Shown: positions 9,221 through 18,105, counted from the first letter of the stretch. The stretch is DNA of 64,000 nt from Clostridiaceae bacterium (GCA_012838235.1 DUPQ01000057.1:1-64000), one strand, 5' to 3'. Notes: generated by a model from the sequence alone, not told the origin. Numbers and translations: made by a program.

Positions 9221-10169
9221 TATAACGGAAAAGGTAATGATTAACGGGATACAACAGAAGATTCATATTATAGGAACAGACAGCGTTAATCCCGTTGTAC
9301 TCTTTATCCACGGAGGACCCGGTGTAGTGGACAGACATAACGTAATGAAGTATATGTTAGATATAACTGACAAAGTGACAATAGCGGGATGGGACCAAAG
9401 AGGTACCGGCGGAAGCTATAAAGGGGCAAAGAAAGAGGATATGAATTTGGATACCTTTGTGGAAGACGCAAGGGAGATTACGGAATATCTTTGTAAAAAA
9501 TTCAATAAAGACAAGATATACATACAGGGACATTCATGGGGATCCTGCGTAGGCACAATGCTGGTATACAGATATCCTGAGAATATAAAAGCGTATTTCG
9601 GACAGGGGCAACTTGTGAACGGGATAAGAAATGAAGAGAAAAGTTATGACTACGTGCTGGAAAAAGCAAAGGCTGCCGGTAATGAGAAAGATGTGCAGAA
9701 GCTTCTGGAAATAAAAAGACCGGTAGAGGGGCTTTATGCAGGCGATCCGATAAAGGGATTGATGGAACAGAGAAAACTTTTATCAAAATACGGCGGTGCA
9801 ACATTCAAATGCTCATCAATGTGGAAGAGTACCGTTAAACCGATACTTTTCTCAAAGGAGTACACATTGTGCGACATAGCCGGCGTTTTAAAAGGCTACA
9901 GTTTTTCTCTGAAAAACATGTGGGAAGATATAGTTAAGCTGGACTTTTCCCAAGAGTACACAAAGTTTTCCGTTCCCATGTTTTATCTGATAGGAGCTTC
10001 CGATTACAATACACCGTTTGAACTGTCGTATGAATACTATAAAACCGTAGAGGCTCCGCTTAAAGACTATATATGGTTTAACCGATCAAGCCACAGTCCG
10101 TTAGCGGAAGAACCGGAGAAGTTCAGTAAAACTCTTGCGGAAAAAATACTGCAGGTGGAAGCGATGTAG
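9204..10169 (+). CDS. alpha/beta hydrolase, proline iminopeptidase-like (S33)
   Basis: A 321-residue alpha/beta hydrolase. HGGPG at 36-40 forms the oxyanion hole, GWDQRGTGGS follows, and the nucleophile is S111 in GHSWGS. The acid is probably the Asp of LIGASDYNTP and the base the His of NRSSHSPLAEEP. These are the hallmarks of the proline iminopeptidase group, but many members hydrolyse esters or amides instead. The start at 9204 follows AAAGGGGG and lies 17 bp inside the sialidase-like gene, so the two are coupled. It is the last gene of the 5884-10169 unit. Confidence 0.85.
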   Translation: MKNTIDITEKVMINGIQQKIHIIGTDSVNPVVLFIHGGPGVVDRHNVMKYMLDITDKVTIAGWDQRGTGGSYKGAKKEDMNLDTFVEDAREITEYLCKKFNKDKIYIQGHSWGSCVGTMLVYRYPENIKAYFGQGQLVNGIRNEEKSYDYVLEKAKAAGNEKDVQKLLEIKRPVEGLYAGDPIKGLMEQRKLLSKYGGATFKCSSMWKSTVKPILFSKEYTLCDIAGVLKGYSFSLKNMWEDIVKLDFSQEYTKFSVPMFYLIGASDYNTPFELSYEYYKTVEAPLKDYIWFNRSSHSPLAEEPEKFSKTLAEKILQVEAM

Positions 10170-10287
10170 GTCAGGGCAGGAACTTGCTTTACATGCACAA
10201 TATAGCAATAGGCGATAAGATAAAATGTTTAAAAAACACTCATTCAGTGATAAAATAGGCAATACAAAATGAGCAGGACGGAAAATA

Positions 10288-10554
10288 ATGCTAATATACG
10301 GCAAACTTATCAAGAACAATTTAATACTGGTTGAAGAAAAAGCCGAATGTGTCAATCCCGACATGAACTTTCAGCAAAGACTCACAAACTGTCTTGTGGA
10401 CATATGCAAGAAGATGGATATACAGGTTCCGGTATGGATGAGTAAAAACACCAAAGAGCTTGCACGATTCAACAAGACATTTTTCACCGATGAGCAGTTT
10501 ATGGAGAAAGTATACTTTGACCGATTTGAAATAGAGATGAAGAGGAAGGATTAA
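10288..10554 (+). CDS. small hypothetical protein, 88 aa
   Basis: I do not recognise the family. The 88-residue product is soluble, mixed in charge, with no signal peptide or membrane segment, and begins MLIYGKLIKNNLILVEE. The ATG at 10288 follows AGGACGG at a workable distance. The next gene, a lipoprotein, starts one base after its stop codon, so the pair is almost certainly co-transcribed and the reading frame is real. The 118 bp before it hold no strong promoter that I could identify. Confidence 0.65.
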   Translation: MLIYGKLIKNNLILVEEKAECVNPDMNFQQRLTNCLVDICKKMDIQVPVWMSKNTKELARFNKTFFTDEQFMEKVYFDRFEIEMKRKD

Positions 10555-10555
10555 G

Positions 10556-11338
10556 ATGAAGAATAAAGTATTTAAAACATTAACTCTTGTTTTATTGATA
10601 TCGTTGTTTTGTACAACCTTAACCGGATGCAAAATACAGCTTAGCGAAGATGAATATACGGTCGGTGAAATACCGAAAGGGTCCTACCGCCTGGTATACT
10701 ACATAGTAAACGAAGAGCAGAATATTGACGGAGACCTCACATTCAAGTATGTAACAGACGGGAACATAACAAAAATGCAGTCATATGCGGAGTTTGATAT
10801 GTGGCAATACAGAGCACAAGTCATATTCGACACCTATACTCTTATTCCGTCTTCTTCGTACAAATCCAATGTTTTCTATTCCGGAAAAGAAAAAGACTGG
10901 TCGGTAAAAACCGACTATACGAAAGAAAAGGCAACTATAAAAGCGATTCAGGAAGACAAGCAAGCGGATAAGGAAGTAGCAAAGCCTGCACGATATCTTG
11001 ACAATGAAATGATTAACCTGACACTCGGGTTAATTCAGATAGAGCAAGACGATAAGGTGTACATAAATGTGCTTGTAAACGAAAGTGCAATGTTTGCTCC
11101 TTATGGAGTAACCAATCAGACGATGGAAACAATTACCGTTAACGGTAAGTCTTATGAGTGTGTCAAGTACTCTGCCAAGTATGCGGGATTTTCCTTATTC
11201 ACGGCAAGAGAAAGCTATTTTTGGTATACAAACGACCGAGACAGAAGATTGGTGAAATTTGTAAGCGGCTCTCAGATAATGACTTTAAAAGAAATTATAG
11301 AGGTGCCGGCTGATGACCCGTGGTTATTTGGTGAATAA
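10556..11338 (+). CDS. lipoprotein, DUF3108-like
   Basis: A 260-residue exported lipoprotein. The N-terminus has Lys residues, a hydrophobic stretch at 8-21 and the lipobox LTGC with the lipidated Cys at about 25. The body is beta-rich (GSYRLVYYIVNE, WQYRAQVIFDTYTLIP, GKSYECVKYSAKY) and resembles DUF3108-type outer-surface proteins, a weak assignment. It sits one base after the small protein gene, and its stop TAA overlaps the ATG of the HD hydrolase (TAATG). The three form one operon. Confidence 0.75.
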   Translation: MKNKVFKTLTLVLLISLFCTTLTGCKIQLSEDEYTVGEIPKGSYRLVYYIVNEEQNIDGDLTFKYVTDGNITKMQSYAEFDMWQYRAQVIFDTYTLIPSSSYKSNVFYSGKEKDWSVKTDYTKEKATIKAIQEDKQADKEVAKPARYLDNEMINLTLGLIQIEQDDKVYINVLVNESAMFAPYGVTNQTMETITVNGKSYECVKYSAKYAGFSLFTARESYFWYTNDRDRRLVKFVSGSQIMTLKEIIEVPADDPWLFGE

Positions 11339-11907
11339 TGAAACCTGATGATTTTTTACAATGGCTGCATGTTATAGAGAAGATGAAATGCAATTTTCGG
11401 CATTCAAAGACATCCTGCGGAAGAGAGGAATCGGTTGCGGAACACTCCTACCGGCTCATACTTATGGCATATGTATTAAAAGATACTATACCCGATGTAA
11501 ACATGGACAGAGTTGTGGAAATGTGTATTGTTCATGACATAGGCGAAGCGATAACGGGAGATATACCTTCTTTCAGGAAAACAAAAAAAGATGATAAAAA
11601 AGAAATGGAGCAGGTGCTGGAATTTATACGGCAGCTTCCGGAAGAACGCTATCAGCATATCAAAGAACTCTTTTCCGAGATGGAGCAAAAGAAGACAAAA
11701 GAGGCGATAGTCTTTAAAGCATTGGATAAAATGGAAGCGGTTATACAGCATAATGAGGCAGACATATCTACCTGGTTGGATATAGAGTATGAGCTGCAGA
11801 AAACCTACGGTATAGAAGAAGCACAGGTTTGTGAATTCTTAAAAGCCCTAAGAGAAAAGGTACTGAAAGATACCGAAGAAAAGATAGAGAAAAGTAAAAG
11901 AGAGTAG
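11338..11907 (+). CDS. HD-domain hydrolase, YfbR-like 5'-nucleotidase family
   Basis: A 189-residue cytoplasmic HD-domain phosphohydrolase. Metal ligands are recognisable as His in ESVAEHSYRL, the His-Asp pair in CIVHDIGEAITGD and the later Asp in FKALDKMEAVIQH. This arrangement matches YfbR/HDDC2-type deoxyribonucleoside 5'-monophosphatases, which clear dNMPs. The ATG overlaps the lipoprotein stop by one base. A hairpin follows at 11956-11977. The exact nucleotide substrate cannot be told from sequence. Confidence 0.85.
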   Translation: MKPDDFLQWLHVIEKMKCNFRHSKTSCGREESVAEHSYRLILMAYVLKDTIPDVNMDRVVEMCIVHDIGEAITGDIPSFRKTKKDDKKEMEQVLEFIRQLPEERYQHIKELFSEMEQKKTKEAIVFKALDKMEAVIQHNEADISTWLDIEYELQKTYGIEEAQVCEFLKALREKVLKDTEEKIEKSKRE

Positions 11908-11955
11908 TTTTTTACATATTGACTTTTTACAATATTTCGTGATTAACGGAATGAG

Positions 11956-11977
11956 ATTCCGAAAAAATTATCGGAAT
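11956..11977 (+). terminator. hairpin, possible terminator of the 10288-11907 operon
   Basis: A perfect 7-bp stem (ATTCCGA at 11956-11962, TCGGAAT at 11971-11977) with an 8-base loop, followed by the T-rich TCTTTCTTAT. The T tract is broken, so termination may be weak. Confidence 0.45.
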
Positions 11978-12013
11978 TCTTTCTTATAGTATAAAAAAAA
12001 GCATTTTTGTCAG

Positions 12014-12042
12014 TAGACATATATTGGCAATAACAATAGTAT
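12014..12042 (+). promoter_or_regulatory. candidate promoter of the SLH gene
   Basis: TAGACA at 12014-12019 and TAGTAT at 12037-12042 are 17 bp apart. They place the transcript start just before the AAAGGAG ribosome binding site at 12051-12057. Both boxes are one or two bases from consensus. Confidence 0.4.
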
Positions 12043-12061
12043 GATACTCGAAAGGAGTATC

Positions 12062-13234
12062 ATGAAAAAAATTACATCTTTATTGCTTATCATATGCTTA
12101 ATACCGGCAGCCGGAGTATGCGGTGTTAATGCTCAGGCTACAGGTTCACGGTTTAGCGATGTGCAATCATCCCAGTGGTTTTTTGAACCGGTCATACAGT
12201 TGTACGGAATGAATATTATAAACGGATATCCCGATAATACATTCAAACCCGACGGCAATGTCAAAGCCGATGAGTTCATAAAAATGATAATAAAAGCGCT
12301 GGGTTTTGATATAGGTAATGCTGAAGGTTACTGGGCTCAAAATTACATAGATAAAGCCGGTGATATTAAGCTTTTGGAAGGATTTGACGGTGAATATCAA
12401 AAAGAGATTAACAGAGGGCAGGCAGCCTTGCTTATCTCCAATGCCATGAAATACCTTAAGGAGCCGGAATTTTATTCGGAAAAGATATATCCGTTTGATT
12501 TGGGTGCATATACACCTGATAAGTATAAGGAGCATATAAAAAAGTGCTACAGTGCGGGAGTTATTAACGGGTTTGAAGATTTCACTTTTCGATTCAATGA
12601 AACGCTTACCAGAGCACAGGCCTGCACCTTATTAATCAAACTTATCGATAAAACAAAGAGAGATACCTCGGTGAAATTCGATTGCTCGTTTCTGGATAAT
12701 ACAACCAAAGATAATGTTAAATACAAGGGTGTTACATATGAGGAATTATCCGATGTTATTAAATCCACTCTGACACAGGTCAAGGATGATATCGGGTATA
12801 TAGTGGTGGAAAAAAGAGTATATGAAACCAAGAATACATATGAGATTCGATACCACAAATCCGCCATAAATACCAACCCCACATATTGTTTGTTTGCTTT
12901 CAGGTTTTTTGAAGGCCCGTCGGGATATACCGAAACACAGTGGGGTTACGATACAATGTTTTTAAAGTTGGAGCTGAAGAAGTTTAACTGGGATGACGGT
13001 ATACCCGATAGCTTCTATAAAAGCAAAGTTAAAAATGCACTGTGTGCAGCATTATCCGAACATAATCCGTATGATATAGCGGATTATGTAATAGACAGAT
13101 ATGTATTTTTACGTGCTTTAAAGCCTTGGGATGCATATAACCTGTTGGAAGACAACTCCAATGAAACATTGAGATATGTCTTTTTCACTATGCATAATGT
13201 TATAGGCAATTTTACTTTTTCAAAAAAACAATGA
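12062..13234 (+). CDS. S-layer homology (SLH) domain surface protein
   Basis: A 390-residue exported protein. The signal peptide (about 1-26) has a Lys start, a Leu/Ile core and an NAQA-type cleavage site. Three SLH modules follow at about 28-185: FSDVQSSQWFFEPVIQLYG with GYPDNTFKPDGNVKADEF, a divergent second module, and CYSAGVINGFEDFTF with ETLTRAQACTLL. The C-terminal 190 residues are unrecognised. SLH modules bind pyruvylated secondary wall polymer, made with the CsaB-type enzyme encoded at 2446-4647. The ATG at 12062 follows AAAGGAG. The Cys/His repeat protein gene lies 51 bp downstream on the same strand. Confidence 0.9.
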   Translation: MKKITSLLLIICLIPAAGVCGVNAQATGSRFSDVQSSQWFFEPVIQLYGMNIINGYPDNTFKPDGNVKADEFIKMIIKALGFDIGNAEGYWAQNYIDKAGDIKLLEGFDGEYQKEINRGQAALLISNAMKYLKEPEFYSEKIYPFDLGAYTPDKYKEHIKKCYSAGVINGFEDFTFRFNETLTRAQACTLLIKLIDKTKRDTSVKFDCSFLDNTTKDNVKYKGVTYEELSDVIKSTLTQVKDDIGYIVVEKRVYETKNTYEIRYHKSAINTNPTYCLFAFRFFEGPSGYTETQWGYDTMFLKLELKKFNWDDGIPDSFYKSKVKNALCAALSEHNPYDIADYVIDRYVFLRALKPWDAYNLLEDNSNETLRYVFFTMHNVIGNFTFSKKQ

Positions 13235-13285
13235 AAAGGTAAGTATAGGAAAAAAATAAATAGCGCAACTTATGGAGAAGATAAC

Positions 13286-15811
13286 ATGAAAAGAGCTATC
13301 CTGTCTTTGATTACGATAATTTTACTGTTAAGCATGTGCATTAACGCATTTGCATATTGTGAAAGTTTTGAGAGAACCGGAAAACACATAAATGCCGCAT
13401 ATGTTTCCGATGTACACACTCCGCAAGGTCATCAATGCGGATATATTTGTCAGGATTGCGATTTGATTACCGTGACGGGATATACAACTCTTTCAACATG
13501 TTGTCGGTGCACCGGTAATCATAACTACTATACACTCTCTGTCGGGTTTCATACCGCTCACGGGCATTTGGTAAAATTGAAGTGTTCAACCTGCGGATAC
13601 ACGACCTCCTACTATAAAAAAGATGACAGCTGCTGTGATTGTGTCGGTCATATTCGAGGTCTCACGGAAACAAGCAGGGAGCATACGCAGGGACTGGGCC
13701 ATTATTACACCGTTCCCTGTAAGGAATGCGGAAAGGTTATAGAAAGCGGATATACAACACTGGCGTCATGTGCTATCTGCAATTGCAGTCATTCCTATAC
13801 AACAAGCATATCCGATTATCATACGTCCGGATCGGGACATTACTATACCAGGAAATGCAGTAAATGCGGCTATGTTTGCGATTCGGGATATACAGAGAAA
13901 TCCGACTGTTGCGAATGCAGAGGATACCATAATTACAGTTACAGCGTATCTTCTGCACATACGACATACGGACATTATGTCACACAAAGGTGTTTTGACT
14001 GCGGGCATAATGCCGACTATTACACGACAGTACCCACCTGCTGCTATTGCAGAGGTTATCATAATTACTCATATACCGTATCACAGGAACACACAGCTGA
14101 CGGGCATAAAAAGACCGGCACCTGTTCTGCATGCGGGCATGTCACCGTATCTTATACAACACTTGCCGACTGCTGCCTGTGCAGGGGATATCATGATTTT
14201 TCCGAATGGTCGGCTGTTTCAAAAATACATGAGGAACAAGGACATCGACAGAGCAGAACCTGTAAAATTTGCAAACAAACGGAAGACAGGTTTACTACAT
14301 ACAGACCGTGTTGCTTATGTCACGGACATGATATGCAGAAGACATCGAACATAGGGGAGCATACCGATTTCGGACATGCCGTCATATACAGATGCATAAC
14401 ATGCGGATATGAAGAAACAATATATGAGGATTTGTTCGGCTGTTCTTTGTGTTCCAATACTCCTACAAATCAGGAGGAGTTTATACTATGGATACAATAT
14501 TTAGGAATACCTGTAAAAAGTGTAAACGGTAACTATACCGCATCTTTCACAATGTACCGTGATTACGGATATATTGTTTACGGTAATCCTCAAGATGTAG
14601 TGAATAATCATTGTGTAGCAGGTGAATATCAGTTTTTGGGATATACGTTTGATGAAGACCCTTTTACCAATATATCTTATCAGAACACCGAAATGGGTCC
14701 CGTTAATGCCAATCAGTGGATATATGCCGAAATATCCGGAGCGGTCGAATCGTGGGACAGGCTGGAGCCTTCGGTGCAAAAACCGTATATGCTGCACACA
14801 AATCTTATAGGGCACGGAGCGGTGAATTTTACCGCAAATGATATAGGTATGACTAGGACAAGGGTGCAGAACGGCGCATCCTGGCTCAGTACCGGTTCCA
14901 TCTATACCTTCAAAACCAACGGATATTATGCCACTTTCAAGGTTCCCTCAATGGGTGTTCCTAATGTAAACCTGAATGCCGCTTTTACTGAAGAAAGGCT
15001 TACCTATTCCGCTGCCGATGTGCATAAGAAAGGATATATCAATGTAAACTTCACCATAGACAAACCTCTTAAGGAAATTGATTATATAAAACTGTCGGTA
15101 CAGGGAGGTAACAGCGTTATTCTGCAGCCTCATGAAAGAAACGGGCAACTGGAGCTGGATATACCGATTCAGAGTGTCATGCCGGCAAGGTATAAGGTGA
15201 GGGTATTAATAGAAGTTAAGAGCATATTTAACGATGTTCATATAACAAGAGAGTATTGTTCTGTAGACCTTTATAAAGAAGAGACTCCGTATAACCCGAC
15301 TGATCCAGTACAACCGGAGGAAATAATATCCGACCTGCCGGAAGATATTCCGTATCAAGCGAATTATGATGTTCACATCACCGACATATCACTGACGGGT
15401 TACTGGAATATATGGCATCTGAATGAAAGATTTACCTCACTGGAAAGAGTTCGCCTAAATGTAGCGGTTGCAGGCAGAGTAACAAAACTGTCGGTCCTGT
15501 TCAGTGAAGAATTGAAAAACCGCACATACCGGGACAGATACGGAAACACCTATGATTATAAAGATCTTTTAGGCAGTTATGACATGTGTCCGAATGATAT
15601 ATGTTATGAAGGATTATGGGAGAACGGCTACACATTGAATACGGAATATATACTTCCTCTGTGTCCCGATACCGTTGATTCTTCCGGTAACAGAATAAAG
15701 GATAAGTATTTTATAAAAATAATAGCCGAAAACGAGAATAAGGAGCATACAAAGGAATACCTGATTGATATTACCGGTAACATTTATGATTTTCTGTATG
15801 TGCAGCCATAG
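13286..15811 (+). CDS. secreted protein with eight Cys/His repeats, unknown function
   Basis: An 841-residue protein with a signal peptide (about 1-23, ending NAFA). Residues 38-391 hold eight tandem units of about 42-47 residues with the pattern H-x(3-5)-GH-x(5)-CxxCG-x(6-8)-YTT-x(3)-CCxC-x-G-x-H. Each unit has four or more Cys and two or three His, a layout suited to binding metal ions or forming disulfides. Residues 395-841 are Cys-poor with beta-rich segments and no recognised domain. There is no SLH, sortase or lipid anchor, so it is secreted or held by a partner, perhaps the SLH protein encoded just upstream. Related CxxCG-repeat surface proteins are known in Clostridia, but I know no function for them. 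Confidence 0.75.
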   Translation: MKRAILSLITIILLLSMCINAFAYCESFERTGKHINAAYVSDVHTPQGHQCGYICQDCDLITVTGYTTLSTCCRCTGNHNYYTLSVGFHTAHGHLVKLKCSTCGYTTSYYKKDDSCCDCVGHIRGLTETSREHTQGLGHYYTVPCKECGKVIESGYTTLASCAICNCSHSYTTSISDYHTSGSGHYYTRKCSKCGYVCDSGYTEKSDCCECRGYHNYSYSVSSAHTTYGHYVTQRCFDCGHNADYYTTVPTCCYCRGYHNYSYTVSQEHTADGHKKTGTCSACGHVTVSYTTLADCCLCRGYHDFSEWSAVSKIHEEQGHRQSRTCKICKQTEDRFTTYRPCCLCHGHDMQKTSNIGEHTDFGHAVIYRCITCGYEETIYEDLFGCSLCSNTPTNQEEFILWIQYLGIPVKSVNGNYTASFTMYRDYGYIVYGNPQDVVNNHCVAGEYQFLGYTFDEDPFTNISYQNTEMGPVNANQWIYAEISGAVESWDRLEPSVQKPYMLHTNLIGHGAVNFTANDIGMTRTRVQNGASWLSTGSIYTFKTNGYYATFKVPSMGVPNVNLNAAFTEERLTYSAADVHKKGYINVNFTIDKPLKEIDYIKLSVQGGNSVILQPHERNGQLELDIPIQSVMPARYKVRVLIEVKSIFNDVHITREYCSVDLYKEETPYNPTDPVQPEEIISDLPEDIPYQANYDVHITDISLTGYWNIWHLNERFTSLERVRLNVAVAGRVTKLSVLFSEELKNRTYRDRYGNTYDYKDLLGSYDMCPNDICYEGLWENGYTLNTEYILPLCPDTVDSSGNRIKDKYFIKIIAENENKEHTKEYLIDITGNIYDFLYVQP
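13397..14458 (+). repeat. eight tandem Cys/His coding repeats
   Basis: Repeat units begin near residues 38, 85, 127, 174, 220, 265, 311 and 353 of the protein. Units 4-6 are the most alike (CRGYHNYSY occurs twice and CRGYHDFSE once). Units 1, 2, 7 and 8 are more diverged, and unit 3 has CAIC where the others have CCxC. Confidence 0.85.
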
Positions 15812-15821
15812 CATATGATGA

Positions 15822-15827
15822 TATAAT
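15822..15827 (+). promoter_or_regulatory. extended -10 box abutting purN; possible leaderless start
   Basis: TGATATAAT lies at 15819-15827, with the purN ATG codons at 15832 and 15835. Initiation 7-8 bases downstream of the -10 would fall on the ATG at 15835. No ribosome binding site precedes either ATG and the -35 region is poor, so the call is tentative. Confidence 0.4.
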
Positions 15828-15834
15828 TTCCATG

Positions 15835-16413
15835 ATGAATATTTGTGTATTCGCCTCGGGCGGAGGTTCCAACATGCAGGCGGTCATAGATGCCTGTAAG
15901 AACAGGAAGATTAATGCAAAAGTCGTACTGGTTATTTCCAATAACAGTGATGCCTATGCTTTGGAGCGCGCAAAAAAGGAAAAGATAGATAATTATCATG
16001 TAAGCGAGTACAAATATAAAGAAGGTTTTATTGATAAGTTGCTGGAATTGTTGGCAAAGTATGAGATTGATCTGGTACTGCTTGCAGGCTATATGAAGAA
16101 ATTGCCTAAAGAGATTGTGGAGAGATATAAGGTGCTGAATATCCATCCGGCCCTTCTTCCCAAATACGGAGGCCGGGGCATGTACGGAGAAAGAGTACAT
16201 AAAGCGGTACTGGAAGCCAAAGAAAAAGAATCGGGCTGTACCGTTCATGTGGTGGATGAACACTATGATAACGGTAAGATACTAAATCAGATAAAAGTTC
16301 CTGTACTGGAAGACGATACCGTGGAGACATTGGCGAAAAGGGTATTGGAACAGGAACATATCATATATGTCGACACCGTAAAGAAAATATTGACAAAAGA
16401 AATAGAGATATGA
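15835..16413 (+). CDS. purN: phosphoribosylglycinamide formyltransferase
   Basis: A 192-residue PurN that moves the formyl group of 10-formyl-THF to GAR in purine synthesis. It shows the GAR phosphate loop FASGGGSNMQAV, the catalytic Asn and His in NIHPALLPKYGG, and the catalytic Asp in VVDEHYDNGKI. Length is normal. An adjacent ATG at 15832 would add one Met. No Shine-Dalgarno sequence is visible, and a TGATATAAT box lies 7 bases upstream. It stands alone here rather than in a pur operon; a TSCPD gene follows six bases after its stop. Confidence 0.93.
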   Translation: MNICVFASGGGSNMQAVIDACKNRKINAKVVLVISNNSDAYALERAKKEKIDNYHVSEYKYKEGFIDKLLELLAKYEIDLVLLAGYMKKLPKEIVERYKVLNIHPALLPKYGGRGMYGERVHKAVLEAKEKESGCTVHVVDEHYDNGKILNQIKVPVLEDDTVETLAKRVLEQEHIIYVDTVKKILTKEIEI

Positions 16414-16419
16414 GGAGAT

Positions 16420-16665
16420 ATGTACAGATATAAAACAAAAGGAACATGTTCAACCGAGATAACTTTTGATATACAGGAAGGAAAACTGAAAGATGTGAAG
16501 TTTACGGACGGATGCAGCGGGAATCTTCAGGGAATAAGCAAATTACTTGAAGGTATGGAAGCAAAGAAAGCCGTAAGCCTGTTGAAAGGCATTAAATGCG
16601 GTTATAAAGAAACATCCTGTCCCGATCAGTTGTCCATAGCGATAAGTAAGGTGTTGGAACACTGA
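16420..16665 (+). CDS. TSCPD domain protein (TIGR03905-like)
   Basis: An 81-residue protein carrying the TSCPD domain almost alone. Strings are GTCSTEITFDI, FTDGCSGNLQGI and the terminal ETSCPDQLSIAI, with Cys residues at about 9, 33, 63 and 69. The same domain is found at the end of some class II ribonucleotide reductases; stand-alone members are common in Clostridia and have no settled function. A metal or redox role for the Cys residues is a guess. It follows purN by six bases and ends 7 bp from the convergent HipA gene. Confidence 0.85.
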   Translation: MYRYKTKGTCSTEITFDIQEGKLKDVKFTDGCSGNLQGISKLLEGMEAKKAVSLLKGIKCGYKETSCPDQLSIAISKVLEH

Positions 16666-16672
16666 ATCCTTT

Positions 16673-18058
16673 TTATTTTACCATTCCCAACAGTTGACGT
16701 ACTCGTTTTTGCAGATGCTTTTCAATTGCCGTCAATCGCTCTTCCGGCCAGTTAACGGACGGATGTCTCTTGAAGGTAAAACCGATCAAACGACGTAACT
16801 GCTGTGCCTGTGCTTTTCCCGCAACTTCTGTACAAATGTCTTCGAATGTTACATCCGGATAAGCGGGTAGACGGGTTTTGGCATATTGGTCAAGGTTTTT
16901 GATGTCTTTAGGCATAGCATAATTAAACAGTGAAAGTCCGTGGTCAAACAGAGGTGCAGGGGCAATCAATGCACCTGAATGATTATCTCTTAAGACTCCG
17001 AAATTTCCGAAGTGTCTGTCCTCATTGTAGATTACCGCGTCAAATACCAGCATGCTGTGTACCGCTTGGAGAAAATCTTCCCCGATTGAAGAATAGTATT
17101 TTAATACCGCTTTTAAACCGCCCGATGTTACAATGCGTCCTACCGGTACAAAAGCGGTATCAATATCACAAAACAACTTGCATTTTGAAGCTAGAATACC
17201 TTTCCAGTTCTCCAATTCATACTGCACGGCATTTAGACCCATGGTCTGTGCAATTTGGCAAGCATAATATTCACTGTAAGGCTCGTTTCCCGTATTAGCG
17301 GCACCGAATGTGCCGCCTTTATACAAGTAAATACCGTCATTATCAATAAGGCGCCATGCTTTAGGCAGCATTCCGGCAGTAGTCAGTTCCGGCGAGGTTG
17401 TGAAACCTCCGTGACTTTGCTCTATACCCGTATAGGCAACCAAAGAAAGAATTTCCGAAAAACGGTTTTCATAGAGGTTATACTGAGCAAAGGAACCTTC
17501 AAAGCCCTCCGGGACTACCCAAAAACTGTCGTTAAGCGACAAGCCCTTGCAAATATCAATAATACCTTTAGTATCACCTTGAGACAGATTTAAAGTTTTC
17601 AAGATCTCTTTCACAAAGGTACGGTTTTTAGGAATCACTCGTTTCTCCAACCATCTCAAAATTCCTTTATCAGAGAGTTCCAATCCAAGCGGGAGTAAGT
17701 GAAGTTGTTCCTTGTCAATAGAAATAATATGTGCTGTCAATCCTTCAATTCCTCTTTTCTCAAGAGAGAAAGTTAGTAATACTTTATCAAAGAGCCGTAA
17801 CTCGTAGTTGTTTTCCATATGGGAAAGTACTTTCGTTGAAGGTGTTGTCAGTTCAATTTTAAGCTCCAAAACCGAAGCCACTTGTAGTAAAAGGTCCAAT
17901 GAAGGACTGTGACTTCCGCTTTCCAAGCGTGATATGGCGGAACGGTGCATACCTAAAAGTTCAGCTAACTGACTTTGTGTGAGACCTTTAGCAACCCGTG
18001 CTTTCGTAATCTGTTTGATAATATCCTGACGAAAGTCTTTAATATTATTGTCCGTCAT
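16673..18058 (-). CDS. XRE regulator fused to HipA-like kinase
   Basis: A 461-residue protein. Residues 10-65 are an XRE helix-turn-helix (ARVAKGLTQSQLAELLGMHRSAISRLESG). Residues about 205-460 are a HipA-like Ser/Thr kinase with TSPELTTAGMLPKAWR, the catalytic NEDRHFGNFG at 345-354 and FDHG at 371-374 where kinases use the DFD/DFG metal ligand. In hipBA the DNA-binding antitoxin and the kinase are separate chains; here one chain holds both functions. The start is the ATG at 18058 after AGGAGG; upstream in-frame codons lack a site. Paired operator-like repeats overlap its promoter, suggesting self-repression. It lies beside AbiE genes, an accessory context. Toxicity is not shown by the sequence. 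Confidence 0.85.
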   Translation of the reverse strand: MTDNNIKDFRQDIIKQITKARVAKGLTQSQLAELLGMHRSAISRLESGSHSPSLDLLLQVASVLELKIELTTPSTKVLSHMENNYELRLFDKVLLTFSLEKRGIEGLTAHIISIDKEQLHLLPLGLELSDKGILRWLEKRVIPKNRTFVKEILKTLNLSQGDTKGIIDICKGLSLNDSFWVVPEGFEGSFAQYNLYENRFSEILSLVAYTGIEQSHGGFTTSPELTTAGMLPKAWRLIDNDGIYLYKGGTFGAANTGNEPYSEYYACQIAQTMGLNAVQYELENWKGILASKCKLFCDIDTAFVPVGRIVTSGGLKAVLKYYSSIGEDFLQAVHSMLVFDAVIYNEDRHFGNFGVLRDNHSGALIAPAPLFDHGLSLFNYAMPKDIKNLDQYAKTRLPAYPDVTFEDICTEVAGKAQAQQLRRLIGFTFKRHPSVNWPEERLTAIEKHLQKRVRQLLGMVK

Positions 18059-18076
18059 TAAAATACCTCCTGCTCT

Positions 18077-18105
18077 ATTATTGCAAAATGTAACAAATTT
18101 GTCAA
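18077..18105 (-). promoter_or_regulatory. promoter of the XRE-HipA gene
   Basis: Read on the minus strand: TTGACA (18100-18105), a 17-bp spacer and AATAAT (18077-18082). The AGGAGG site and ATG follow at once. One of the two operator-like repeats overlaps the -35 box. Confidence 0.65.

Noticed and set aside
10225-10272. A 15-codon frame beginning MFKKHSFSDK
   Set aside because: No ribosome binding site and no promoter nearby; too short to claim as a peptide gene.
13770-14354. An open frame of 194 codons inside the Cys/His repeat gene
   Set aside because: It is the +1-type shadow of a repetitive coding region with biased codons; no start signal.
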